The position numbers and the translations under genes were made by a program. This document shows positions 43,307-51,746 of a stretch of DNA of 64,000 nt, one piece after another. The first letter of the stretch is position 1. Each line of letters begins with the position of its first letter. Under the pieces are notes generated by a model, which was given only the letters and a program-made list of their open reading frames with translations, was not told the origin of the DNA and searched no databases. The stretch spans positions 1,240,001-1,304,000 of the forward strand of contig NZ_CP046977.1 of the NCBI RefSeq assembly GCF_030408455.1, written 5' to 3'. The DNA comes from Corynebacterium atrinae (lineage in GTDB: Bacteria; Actinomycetota; Actinomycetes; Mycobacteriales; Mycobacteriaceae).

Positions 43307-46233
43307 GGCGTCACCACCGGGCGGGACGCCCTCTCCAACAAGACCGCGATGCTCTCGTAAGTGTGCCCGGACGTCATCTCCAGGCCCATCTCACACGTGC
43401 GGTTATCGGAGACGAAGGCGTCGAAATGGCCTGTGACCTCGGCCATCTCCTCACTCGTGGCGGACTTGACCAGCTCGGGGTGCAGCAAAACCCGGTCGCC
43501 AGCGGTGCCACAACAGGTGGCCCGCTCAGGCACGACGACCTCGTCTGCCGCTAGCTCGGTGAGCTCGCGGAGCTGGTCATTGATGCCCATGTGGGTGGTG
43601 GAACACGTCGGGTGGACGGCGGCGCGGCCGACCGTGCGCACGATCGGCAGCCCCGGCATGACCTCCGCGTGAAGCCACTCAACAACGTCGAGGATCCTCA
43701 GCTGCGCAAACTGTTCTGCCAGCTCACCCTCTAGGGCGTGGGGCACCTGCTCCAGCAGACCATGGGTGCAGCTCGCGGCGTCGACCACGACGGGGAGAGC
43801 CCCGTAATCCGACCATTCCACCAAGTCCCGCGCGATCTGCTGGGCTTGGTAGTTAAAGCCCTCCTTGTACCCCTTGGACGACCACGGGGTGCCGCAGCAA
43901 TCGCCGGCAACGCCCTCGGGGATCCACACCGGACGCCCCGAACGACGCCCAAGCTCCACCACGGACTCAGGCAGGCTCAAGTGCTCGGGGGAGGCGTCTC
44001 CGGGCTGGCCGAAAATCCGGTTGACACAAGCCGGGAAGTAGAGGGCGCTGGCGCCTTCGCGGGAGGTGAGGGGGAGGTTCGCCGCGGCTGCATCGGGAAG
44101 CGGTCCCGGCACCGTGGGCAGCAGATCCTCATTGATGACGGCCCGCCCGAGGTTGGCGGCGGTTCGCAAGAGTGGCGTCGGGAGCTTCTCAGCCACGCCC
44201 ATGCCCACGCGGGCACCTGTTTCCACCTTTGCCCAGTTCTTGGCGGTGCTCAGCGCCACCTTCTTGGCAGTAGCCGAGTGCTGCTGCGCGCGCAACTGCT
44301 TCATCGCAGCACCCGTATCGATACTGATGGGACAGGGGATCGAACACGTCCCGTCCACCGCACACATCTCGATGCCGTCGTATTGGAACTCCTCTTGGAG
44401 CTTGTCCAAGACCTTTGAACCCTCTGGCTGGCGAGCCATCTCGCGGCGCAAAACGATCCGCTGACGAGGGGTGACAGTGATGTGGCGAGAGGGACAGACC
44501 GGTTCGCAGAACCCGCACTCGACACACTGGTTGATCTCTGCTTCCACCTGCGGGAAGGACTTAAAATTCTGCAGGTGCACCAGGGGATCGCGGGTGAGCT
44601 TAACGTTGGGGGCGAGTATCCCGGCCGGGTCGAGGAGATTTTTCACATCCCACATCAGCTCCCAGGCGCGATCGCCCCACTCACGCTGGAGGAACGGCGC
44701 CATGTTAACGCCCGTGCCGTGCTCTGCCTTGAGCGAACCCTGATACTTGCCGATGACCAGGTCAGCCAAGTCATCGAGGAAGTTAGCGTAAGCCTCCCGC
44801 TCCTCCTCGATATCGAAGCGTGGCAGCAGGAAGAAGTGCAGGTTACCGAAGGCCGCGTGTCCCATGACCATTTCCGGATACCCGTAGGCTGCCAGCAGAT
44901 CTAGCAGGTCGGCGGCGCCCGCCCCGACATCCGCGGGAGGGAAACAAACGTCCTCGGTGATCAGCGCGCTGCCCTGCGGGCGGTCGGCGCCGATGAGTCC
45001 GAAGAGTCCATTGCGGATGCTCCAGGCGCCGCGCATGCCCTCCGGGGTGTCATCGAAACTAAGGGGGCTGAGCAGTTCCGCAGTTGTCAGTACATCTTCG
45101 GCACGCTTGATGGCATCCGCCAAGTCAGCCTCGTCGGTCCCGCCAACTTCCAGCAGCAGGGCCGCAGCATTCTCATTAAAATCGGCCCACTCGGCCGGGG
45201 CAGTGGGGAAATTCCCCACGGCGCGCTTGAGCACCGGGGCTACCAGTAGCTCGCAGGCCTCCGCGCCGGTCTCCATGAGCGCATGGACGTATGATGCGGC
45301 CTGGCGCAGGTCGGCCAACATGACCCAAGCGACCGCCTTCTTCCGGGGGAGCGGAATCGTGCGGAGAACGAACTCCGTCACTGCTCCCAAGGTTCCCTCC
45401 GAGGACACCATGAGACGCAAAAGAATATCGACGGGACGCTCCTCATCGAGGAAGGCATCAAGCCGCAAGCCGTTGGTATTGCGGATGGAGAACTTCCGCT
45501 TGAGCAATGCCACTAGCTCTTCATCGCCACGAATCTCATCCCGCAGGTTGATCAACCCACCGTGTATTTCCGGCTCGAGGCGGGCTAATTGCTCATCGGC
45601 ATCCTCGGCGCTCGTGTCGATGATGGTGCCAGAGGGGAGCACGATGGTTGCCGACTCCAGGCAGTGATAGGAATCGCGGGGGACTGAACACCGCATCCCT
45701 CCGGCGTTATCCGCGATCACGCCGCCGATGGTGCACACCGAGGTTGAGCCCGGATCCGGGCCGATCATGAAACCGTGGCGTGCCAACACGGCTTGGGCAT
45801 CGCCTAAAATGACGCCCGGACGAGACCACAGGCGCGCTCCGTCGTCCAGCACCCGCATGCCAGCGAAGTGCGTCTTGACGTCGACGAGGATGTCATCAGT
45901 CATTGCTTGACCGTTAAGTGAGGTGCCGGCTGCCCGAAACACGAGGTGCCGATTGTTCTGGTGCGCGTATTTCATTAGGCCTGAAAGGTCTTCGGCGTTC
46001 CGGGAGCGCACGACGACGCTAGGGATCGTGCGGTATGGGCCTGCATCGGAGGCATAGCGGACGAGGTCGCTCAATCGTCCGAGAACGTTTTCTTTACCGA
46101 CGATGCGCGATAGATCGTCCACCACCGGCTGGGGGGTGCCATCCACATGGGATTCGCTGACGGCATCGGCCTGACTAGTGGCACCCTTGGGCCGCCCGAT
46201 GGTTGCTGGCTTGGGACTGAAGAGTTTTCGCAT
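43303..46233 (-). CDS. FAD-linked oxidase / Fe-S protein fusion (D-lactate or D-2-hydroxyacid dehydrogenase type)
   Basis: 976 residues. Residues ~30-530 are a FAD_binding_4 plus FAD-oxidase_C module (GTSLNGQAM, GGVIADNAGGMRC). Residues ~565-660 are a 4Fe-4S ferredoxin-like segment (CVECGFCEPVCPS; CAVDGTCSIPCP), and residues ~700-960 are CCG domains (GDCCGTPW; TCCGTAGDR). Such proteins oxidise D-lactate or D-2-hydroxyglutarate and pass electrons to the quinone pool. The exact substrate is not evident. It ends overlapping the convergent ufaA-like gene by 4 bp. Confidence 0.88.
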   Translation of the reverse strand: MRKLFSPKPATIGRPKGATSQADAVSESHVDGTPQPVVDDLSRIVGKENVLGRLSDLVRYASDAGPYRTIPSVVVRSRNAEDLSGLMKYAHQNNRHLVFRAAGTSLNGQAMTDDILVDVKTHFAGMRVLDDGARLWSRPGVILGDAQAVLARHGFMIGPDPGSTSVCTIGGVIADNAGGMRCSVPRDSYHCLESATIVLPSGTIIDTSAEDADEQLARLEPEIHGGLINLRDEIRGDEELVALLKRKFSIRNTNGLRLDAFLDEERPVDILLRLMVSSEGTLGAVTEFVLRTIPLPRKKAVAWVMLADLRQAASYVHALMETGAEACELLVAPVLKRAVGNFPTAPAEWADFNENAAALLLEVGGTDEADLADAIKRAEDVLTTAELLSPLSFDDTPEGMRGAWSIRNGLFGLIGADRPQGSALITEDVCFPPADVGAGAADLLDLLAAYGYPEMVMGHAAFGNLHFFLLPRFDIEEEREAYANFLDDLADLVIGKYQGSLKAEHGTGVNMAPFLQREWGDRAWELMWDVKNLLDPAGILAPNVKLTRDPLVHLQNFKSFPQVEAEINQCVECGFCEPVCPSRHITVTPRQRIVLRREMARQPEGSKVLDKLQEEFQYDGIEMCAVDGTCSIPCPISIDTGAAMKQLRAQQHSATAKKVALSTAKNWAKVETGARVGMGVAEKLPTPLLRTAANLGRAVINEDLLPTVPGPLPDAAAANLPLTSREGASALYFPACVNRIFGQPGDASPEHLSLPESVVELGRRSGRPVWIPEGVAGDCCGTPWSSKGYKEGFNYQAQQIARDLVEWSDYGALPVVVDAASCTHGLLEQVPHALEGELAEQFAQLRILDVVEWLHAEVMPGLPIVRTVGRAAVHPTCSTTHMGINDQLRELTELAADEVVVPERATCCGTAGDRVLLHPELVKSATSEEMAEVTGHFDAFVSDNRTCEMGLEMTSGHTYESIAVLLERASRPVVTP

Positions 46234-46388
46234 ATCTCTAACCCTAATCCTGTGCCATCGAGCCCGTGGGGATTAGCGTATCCCAACCTTTGGGACCATG
46301 TTTCCATCTAGTGGAATGATGTTGTATCTTTAAGACATTCGTCCATGTTTCATCTATTCCAATTTCAGGAAAGTCGGGGATCATCGCC

Positions 46389-47381
46389 ATGACGACCTTC
46401 GCAGATAGTCACAAAACCACGCCCGAAGGCACGACCGTGGAGGATCGCTCCGCCACCTGGGCAGTTCTCGTCTTCCCCCTAGCCATTCTCGCTGGGGCAG
46501 TGGTGGCCTTCTTCAACCCGTCGATGATGGAACCGTTCGGGCCACACGTGAGCACCATGCTCATGATCATCATGTTCTGCATGGGCCTCACCCTGACGAT
46601 GCCTGACTTATCGACGATCGCCCGTCGTCCCTGGCCCATCTTCATCGGGGTTGCTTGTCAATACATCATCATGCCGCTGAGCGCCGTCGCAGCCGCCTGG
46701 ATGCTGGGCTTCAGCCCCGAGTTGACCGTCGGCTTGATCATGCTGGGGTCCGTCCCGGGCGGCACGGCCTCCAACGTCATCGCCTACCTAGCCAAAGGCG
46801 ACGTCGCGCTCTCGGTGGCCATGACCAGCGTGTCGACTCTCATCTCTCCGATCGTCACCCCACTACTCATGCTATGGCTCGCCGGCCAATCGACCGATGT
46901 CGATGCACTGGGCATGACCATCTCACTATTGAAGACTGTGCTTATCCCAGTAACCGCCGGCCTACTCATCCGCCTGTTTGCCGGAAAGCTCGTGGACAAG
47001 ATCCTGCCCGCACTGCCGTGGCTGTCGATCATCGTCATCGTCATGGTCCTCATGACTGTCGTGGCCCGGAGCGCCTCCGTGCTGATCACTGTCGGCCTGA
47101 TCGCCGTCGCGGGCGTCGCGATCCAGAACTTCATCGGCTTCGTAGCGGGCTACTTCCTGCCCAAGTTGCTGCGACACGACGTCGCTGCCTGCCGGACAAC
47201 CTCCATCGAGGTGGCCACCCAGAACTCGGCGCTGGCCTCCGGCCTGGCCGGTCAGTTCTTTAGCCCCGAAGCCGCAATCCCGGGCGCTATCGCCACCGTC
47301 TGGTCGAACATCACGGGCGCCATCTTCGCTGCCATCTGCCGCAGGAACGATGCGCGAAATGCCGCGCAGAAGACTGCCTAG
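46389..47381 (+). CDS. Bile acid:sodium symporter family transporter
   Basis: 330 residues with nine to ten hydrophobic segments and BASS-family motifs (FCMGLTLTMPDL; LGSVPGGTASNVIAYLAKGD; EVATQNSALA). The family carries organic anions, including pyruvate and related acids, with Na+. It is transcribed divergently from the large FAD/Fe-S dehydrogenase, so import of its organic-acid substrate is an attractive but unproven idea. Confidence 0.87.
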   Translation: MTTFADSHKTTPEGTTVEDRSATWAVLVFPLAILAGAVVAFFNPSMMEPFGPHVSTMLMIIMFCMGLTLTMPDLSTIARRPWPIFIGVACQYIIMPLSAVAAAWMLGFSPELTVGLIMLGSVPGGTASNVIAYLAKGDVALSVAMTSVSTLISPIVTPLLMLWLAGQSTDVDALGMTISLLKTVLIPVTAGLLIRLFAGKLVDKILPALPWLSIIVIVMVLMTVVARSASVLITVGLIAVAGVAIQNFIGFVAGYFLPKLLRHDVAACRTTSIEVATQNSALASGLAGQFFSPEAAIPGAIATVWSNITGAIFAAICRRNDARNAAQKTA

Positions 47382-47396
47382 CTTTCAGGAGACGCT

Positions 47397-47424
47397 GCAA
47401 CGGTGGGGGAGCCTCAACCGTTGC
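47397..47424. terminator. Terminator between convergent symporter and amidohydrolase genes
   Basis: A perfect 8-bp stem GCAACGGT (47397-47404) / ACCGTTGC (47417-47424), 15 bp after the symporter stop, followed by GGCGTTTAATG. It may serve both directions. Confidence 0.6.
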
Positions 47425-47448
47425 GGCGTTTAATGTAAATACACCTAC

Positions 47449-48210
47449 CTATAAGCGGATAGGGTCTAGATAGAGATCTTCCGCATTCTTGTGAAATACC
47501 GCCTCGACCTGCTCCGGTGCTATGGAATCCTGAATGAGCTGGAGGTCTTCATCGGAAAAGGGGCGAGTTGCACGCGTCGATGGCAGATCTGTACCTGCCA
47601 TAAGGGCCGAAGGATCGACTTCCATGATGGCGTGCATCGCCTCCACAGTGTTGAGATCGACCCGGCCAAATCCTGTCGCCTTGACCTTGACACCCTGTTC
47701 AACCAAACGAAGAAGGTGGGGGAGGCCTTCTTGACTCAACCCGAGATGGTCAATGCTCACAGCGGGAAGGTTCGCCAACACATCATGCAGCGCCGGCAGG
47801 TGGCGGGAATCTACATAGACCTCCGTGTGCCAGCCTGCAATGTCGTAGCAATGCCGCGCTAAGCTGTCCAATTCCTCCAAGCCTGCGGAACCACCCCGAG
47901 CCAGGTTGAAGCGAACACCCCGCACTCCAGAGGCGTCAAGGCGGAGTACTTCCGAGTCTGAGATGTCACCAGGAACTTGGGCTACGCCCACGAAACTAGG
48001 GCCGAGGCTGCGGAGCGCGGCCACAAGGTACCCAGTATCAAAGGCCTGGAAGGAACCTGAGACGATGGCGCCGCCCACGACGTTGAGGTCCTTGGTCCGC
48101 TTCTTATAGTCCGCCGTAGAAAAGTTGGGCGGAACGTAGCCATTGTTGGGGATCAGTGGATGACGTGGGTCAACGATGTGAAAGTGCGCGTCGAACAAAG
48201 CCGGGACCAT
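47449..48210 (-). CDS. Amidohydrolase-2-type metal-dependent hydrolase
   Basis: 253 residues of a TIM-barrel amidohydrolase. The N-terminal metal ligands are in FDAHFHIVD, with later His in SIDHLG and Asp in MAGTDLPS. It is somewhat shorter than the usual ~280 of the family (2-pyrone-4,6-dicarboxylate lactonase-like). The substrate is unknown. It is the last conserved-looking gene before the accessory region. Confidence 0.82.
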   Translation of the reverse strand: MVPALFDAHFHIVDPRHPLIPNNGYVPPNFSTADYKKRTKDLNVVGGAIVSGSFQAFDTGYLVAALRSLGPSFVGVAQVPGDISDSEVLRLDASGVRGVRFNLARGGSAGLEELDSLARHCYDIAGWHTEVYVDSRHLPALHDVLANLPAVSIDHLGLSQEGLPHLLRLVEQGVKVKATGFGRVDLNTVEAMHAIMEVDPSALMAGTDLPSTRATRPFSDEDLQLIQDSIAPEQVEAVFHKNAEDLYLDPIRL

Positions 48211-48317
48211 GCCTTGATTGTGTCATCTTTGCTGGGGCAGTGCAGCTAGAGATCTGACATCAGTTGTATGTGTCCGTTGACATGGAACATGCCCACTCTG
48301 ACCAAGCGATTGTGCCT

Positions 48318-48356
48318 CTTTTATGTCGCGAAGGCACTGTTTTATTGACATAAAAG
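48318..48356. repeat. Perfect 10-bp inverted repeat CTTTTATGTC/GACATAAAAG
   Basis: The arms are 48318-48327 and 48347-48356, separated by 19 nt. The right arm is part of TTGACATAAAA, repeated at 49760-49770 close to the tyrosine recombinase gene. Confidence 0.7.
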
Positions 48357-48423
48357 AAGCCCCATCAAAAGAGGATAATCCTCGCCGCCGCACCGTATCG
48401 CGAACTACTCGAGCACGGGCTGT

Positions 48424-48452
48424 CCAGGATCAGGCGCATTGTCTGATCCTGG
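48424..48452. repeat. Perfect 10-bp inverted repeat CCAGGATCAG/CTGATCCTGG
   Basis: The arms are 48424-48433 and 48443-48452, with a 9-nt loop. There is no T-run on either strand and it lies in a divergent spacer, so it is not a simple terminator. It may be an operator or a relic of a mobile element. Confidence 0.65.
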
Positions 48453-48616
48453 CCCCACCTGGCCCAACGATTTGCCACTGTAACCCTTCACTCGGCGCCC
48501 TGGTTCACCCGGCCCAGCATCCGCTGGGAATCAGCTGGTCCTACGGTCGGCCCCCCTGTACCGAGAACTCAGCGTCAAGACCCGTCAACGATCCGGGCCA
48601 ATGCTAAGTTCAAACT

Positions 48617-48901
48617 ATGATTAAGATCAGTTTGGGGAAGCTAAAGAGTCCGGGCGGAGAGGTGTCAGTCTCGGTAGCTGACGTTGAGCGTATCCGCCGC
48701 CAGCGCCGTCAAGTCATGACGGAAGCTGAGCAGGCAGACGTGCGAATGCATCTCCGCAACCTTGTCGGCGATATCCAGGAGAAACCCAGTTCGAATGCCC
48801 GATATCTAAAAAATACTGGAATTGCACTCATCGCCATTGGGCTAATCATTGGTCTCGCATTGTTTTACGCCGCAGACTTGGCCTGGCGCTACTACTACTG
48901 A
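48617..48901 (+). CDS. Small membrane protein of unknown function
   Basis: 94 residues: a basic, polar N-terminus (~65 residues, predicted helical) and one C-terminal membrane helix (TGIALIAIGLIIGLALFYAA) ending in WRYYY. I do not recognise a family. Its stop codon is directly followed by the ATG of the next membrane-protein gene, so the two are probably one unit. Base composition is more AT-rich than the core genes, suggesting horizontal origin. Confidence 0.6.
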   Translation: MIKISLGKLKSPGGEVSVSVADVERIRRQRRQVMTEAEQADVRMHLRNLVGDIQEKPSSNARYLKNTGIALIAIGLIIGLALFYAADLAWRYYY

Positions 48902-49390
48902 ATGACTGGAATCATAGTTATGAATGAAGATAGTTCAGAGAAAGACAAGTACGACTTTAAAGTCGGCATGATGGGCCTCGGCCTATTGATTGGTTCCCCA
49001 GTAGTCATTTTAATACTTAGTATTTGGGGCCATTTGTTGTGGATATTAGCGTTCGTAGTGACCTTCGGCATTCCTAGTATCGGAGTTTTTTTGATTATTC
49101 GCTCCAACTACTCTGGTGACCGTGAAAGTGAAGCCGTTAACAGAGAAATTGAAGCGATGGTCAATGATGCCTCCTTTGATGTCAGCGAGCAGATTATCTT
49201 CTGGGACAAGCTTAAGTTCTCGAAGGGGATTGGCACTCAGCTGGAAGGGCGAGAAGAGGAAATCTCCGAGATCTACCGCCGGCTGATGAACGCCCGAGAT
49301 GAGCTTTCTGCTGCTGAGACTCCTCGACACCAGTTGGAGGCCGTGCTGGCAGCTGACTCTATATTGGCGACTACCCGGTCCTTGACCTAA
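48902..49390 (+). CDS. Two-helix membrane protein of unknown function
   Basis: 162 residues. Two adjacent membrane helices (about 24-46 and 48-68) are followed by a charged cytoplasmic domain with predicted helices (GREEEISEIYRRLMNARDEL). No family is recognised. ATG 48902 immediately follows the previous stop (TGAATG); an ATG six codons in (48920) is an alternative. The low GC content and position next to a recombinase gene mark it as accessory DNA. Confidence 0.6.
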   Translation: MTGIIVMNEDSSEKDKYDFKVGMMGLGLLIGSPVVILILSIWGHLLWILAFVVTFGIPSIGVFLIIRSNYSGDRESEAVNREIEAMVNDASFDVSEQIIFWDKLKFSKGIGTQLEGREEEISEIYRRLMNARDELSAAETPRHQLEAVLAADSILATTRSLT

Positions 49391-49837
49391 AGCGATGGCA
49401 ACTTCTCGCCCCGGCTCTCGAACGTCTGTACAAAGTTTGTGATCAACCTTGGCGATCTTGCGACTCTGCCGACTCTTCCCAGCTTAGAGTGCGTTGATCT
49501 TCCCCTGCAGCTGCCCGAAGTGGGGAAGGCACCCCAATATATAGTGGTTGAGATTACAGAACCCCAGAGTGCGGATCCCTGGTGTGTTCAGATAGTTGTG
49601 TAGGAACTTTCATCTTCACACGGGGAGCACTATATGTTGTGGTGGCCCGCTGAACCCGTGATGGTCTTCTTTGTCCCATTACGCACTCCGAATTTGGAAC
49701 AGCTATTTTCGTGTCTTTTTTCGGGGTGGGGTGTGGGTATGGGGAGGCGCCGAAATGGTTTGACATAAAACCATAATGGCCGCTTTAGTCCCACGTCCCC
49801 GATCCAACGGGGGTCAGCGACCCGCTACGCTGGAGCT
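49391..49837. other. Non-coding region before the recombinase gene
   Basis: 447 bp with no credible gene. It contains an 11-of-12-bp inverted repeat CAATATATAGTG (49535-49546) / CACTATATGTTG (49628-49639). It also contains the palindromic site at 49755-49774. Confidence 0.5.
49755..49774. promoter_or_regulatory. Palindromic core-site-like sequence near recombinase
   Basis: ATGGTTT-GACATA-AAACCAT is a perfect 7-bp inverted repeat with a 6-bp centre, the geometry of tyrosine recombinase core sites, 63 bp before the recombinase start. It could equally be a repressor site for that gene. Confidence 0.35.
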
Positions 49838-50980
49838 ATGAGTACGCAGACAGATACCGTGACCACTGGGGATATGATCGACGTGTGCGACCGTTATCGC
49901 TGGCAGACAGGATCTCGAGTGGTCACCGTGTCTGACGCAGCCAGGTGGTATCTCGCGGTGTGCCAGGGCCGGCGAATGTCGGAGCACACGATCCGAGCCT
50001 ACCGAGGTGGACTCAACCGGATCGGTCAGCTCTTAGCGGGGATCACCGGGCACCCCGTCGACACTCTTCCGCTGGAGGTAGTCAACCGCAACGACCTGGG
50101 TGACGCCTTCAATGAGTATGCAGCCACACGTTCGCCGGCCAGTCAGAAGCAGGCCTGGGCGGTGTGGAACGGGATGTGCCGCCTACTCGTCGACCATGAA
50201 GTGATAGCGCGTAACCCCATGGGGCAGGTGCCCTCCGGTGAACTACCGGCGGTCACCCTGGCCAAGACGTTGCCGACGGAGGCGGTTGAGGCCCTGCTGA
50301 AGAGATTGGCGGAAGGCGATGCGGGCCGTGCAGCGGATGCAGGGACCGAGGTGGGCGGTGCCGACAGCCACCACCCGCACCCCAGGCGCTGGTGGGAGCG
50401 CGATCACGCGATGGTGCTGGTCACGCTGGTGACGGCCGTGCGTGCTTCGGAGCTGTGCGGCATCACTTTCGGTGATATCACCTCGCCGTATGCCGATGAC
50501 GGAGCACGTCAGGTGGTCATCCGTGGCAAGGGCCACAAGGAGCGCAAGCTCACCCTTGAGGCCCCGGCCGTCGAGGTCATGGAGAAGTACCTGCGGAGCA
50601 GGTCAGAACGTGTCAACGATGAGCGCGGGATGGGCTATGGCGATGATCTGTGGAACCGGTGGGCACCTGAGCAGGAGCTGTTCGTCCAGGTCGATGGCGG
50701 CCCGGTGACGCCGGCAATGTTCCACCAACGCCTCGAGTACGCCTATCGGGCGGCCGAGATCACCGCGCACCGTGCCCCGGGAGCGTTGTCGCATCAGCTG
50801 CGCCAAACCGTGGCGACCATGTTGGCCGATGACCCGTCGGTGACCCCACACGGGCTCAAGACTTTCCTCGGACACTCCTCGCTGAGTTCCGCCGAGCGCT
50901 ACATCCTCGATGTCGGTCGGGCCACCGGTCAGCGCAACCCGATCTACGGAATGATGGGGGACATCTCAGGATTAGAATGA
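49838..50980 (+). CDS. Tyrosine recombinase / phage-type integrase
   Basis: 380 residues. A SAM-like core-binding domain (about 25-125, WYLAVCQGRRMSEHTIRAY) precedes the catalytic domain. Catalytic residues are seen as Arg in AVRASELCG (near 201), Lys in RGKGHKERK, His/Arg in LSHQLRQT (near 318), His in FLGHSSL and nucleophile Tyr355 in SAERYILD. It appears intact. It is Xer/integrase-like and likely responsible for mobility of part of the island; no tRNA is adjacent, so the target site is unclear. Confidence 0.9.
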   Translation: MSTQTDTVTTGDMIDVCDRYRWQTGSRVVTVSDAARWYLAVCQGRRMSEHTIRAYRGGLNRIGQLLAGITGHPVDTLPLEVVNRNDLGDAFNEYAATRSPASQKQAWAVWNGMCRLLVDHEVIARNPMGQVPSGELPAVTLAKTLPTEAVEALLKRLAEGDAGRAADAGTEVGGADSHHPHPRRWWERDHAMVLVTLVTAVRASELCGITFGDITSPYADDGARQVVIRGKGHKERKLTLEAPAVEVMEKYLRSRSERVNDERGMGYGDDLWNRWAPEQELFVQVDGGPVTPAMFHQRLEYAYRAAEITAHRAPGALSHQLRQTVATMLADDPSVTPHGLKTFLGHSSLSSAERYILDVGRATGQRNPIYGMMGDISGLE

Positions 50981-51034
50981 AGCTGTCGTCCTGGCTGTGA
51001 GGCCTGGACAGCCCGTATAAAAGGAGAGCTCGTC

Positions 51035-51259
51035 ATGAACGCCTCGCTATCGGTCACTTTTGATGTAGTCGGTCAACAAGCATGTCTGTTTCGGGACGAT
51101 ACAGAGGTTTCCTGGGACTACGACGTTGAAATGTACGTCGAAGGTGACCCCGCTGACCACGTGCCGGTTCCTGTGATTGTGTCAGTTTTCGCCTCTGCCA
51201 CGGGGAGAGAACCCAACTCAGCGGGTCCTACGTGTCAGGCTGGGGTGGTACCACGGTGA
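51035..51259 (+). pseudogene. Hypothetical gene truncated by the IS3-family element
   Basis: 74 codons with a good AAGGAG ribosome-binding site 8 nt before the ATG, 54 bp downstream of the recombinase gene. The frame runs into the left inverted repeat of the IS at 51247 and stops inside it (TGA 51257), so the native C-terminus is lost. The first ~70 residues (SVTFDVVGQQACLFRDD) match no family that I recognise. Confidence 0.55.
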
Positions 51260-51352
51260 CAGAGCACATCAGCTCCATCACGTAGGGCGAGAACCAGGAC
51301 ATTAACCACCATGTCGTAGCCAGATGTAGTCGAAGTACGCCAAGATGGCCCC

Positions 51353-51705
51353 ATGAGCACTCCCGGACCACGCGCTGGTGGACCGACCCCTTGCAGGTCA
51401 TTCACCCCCGCGCAAAAGCTTGAATTGCTGGCCCAGTACGAACAGGCCTGCACCAGCTAGGAAAGCGGGGCCTTCCTCCGCGAACAGGGACTGTATTCCT
51501 CACAGATCACCGAGTGGCGCAAACTACGCGACGCCGGAGTCCTCGCTGGCAAGAACCCCGGCGAGAAGATCGGGAAACTCACGAAAGACCAAGCCGAGAT
51601 TGCCAGTCTTCGCCGCCAGCTAGAGGTGAGCGAGAGCCGGTTGAAACGATCCGGGGGCAGCCCTTGGTGTGATGGGAAAACTACACGACTTCTTGGAGAC
51701 ACTCT
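51353..51705 (+). pseudogene. IS3-family orfA remnant
   Basis: The frame from ATG 51353 reads like an IS3 OrfA (helix-turn-helix and leucine-zipper protein; LYSSQITEWRKLRDAGVLAG, then ASLRRQLEVSESRL). It is interrupted by TAG near 51458 and shifted out of frame near 51645. The last recognisable part (GKLHDFLETL) ends in a stop at about 51705. Confidence 0.75.
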
Positions 51706-51746
51706 GACGAGGACACCGACAACGATCCGAAATCCAAGAAACGCTG

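Larger units (their letters stand above)
48211..48616. other. Intergenic region at start of accessory island
   Basis: 406 bp without a convincing gene; a 94-codon frame at 48323-48607 has no recognisable feature or ribosome-binding site. It holds two long perfect inverted repeats, entered separately, and one copy of an 11-bp direct repeat (48345-48355) found again at 49760. Confidence 0.5.

Noticed and set aside
48345..48380. Sigma-70 promoter starting with TTGACA
   Set aside because: No -10 hexamer lies at 16-18 bp spacing; the TTGACATAAAA sequence is better noted as a direct repeat.
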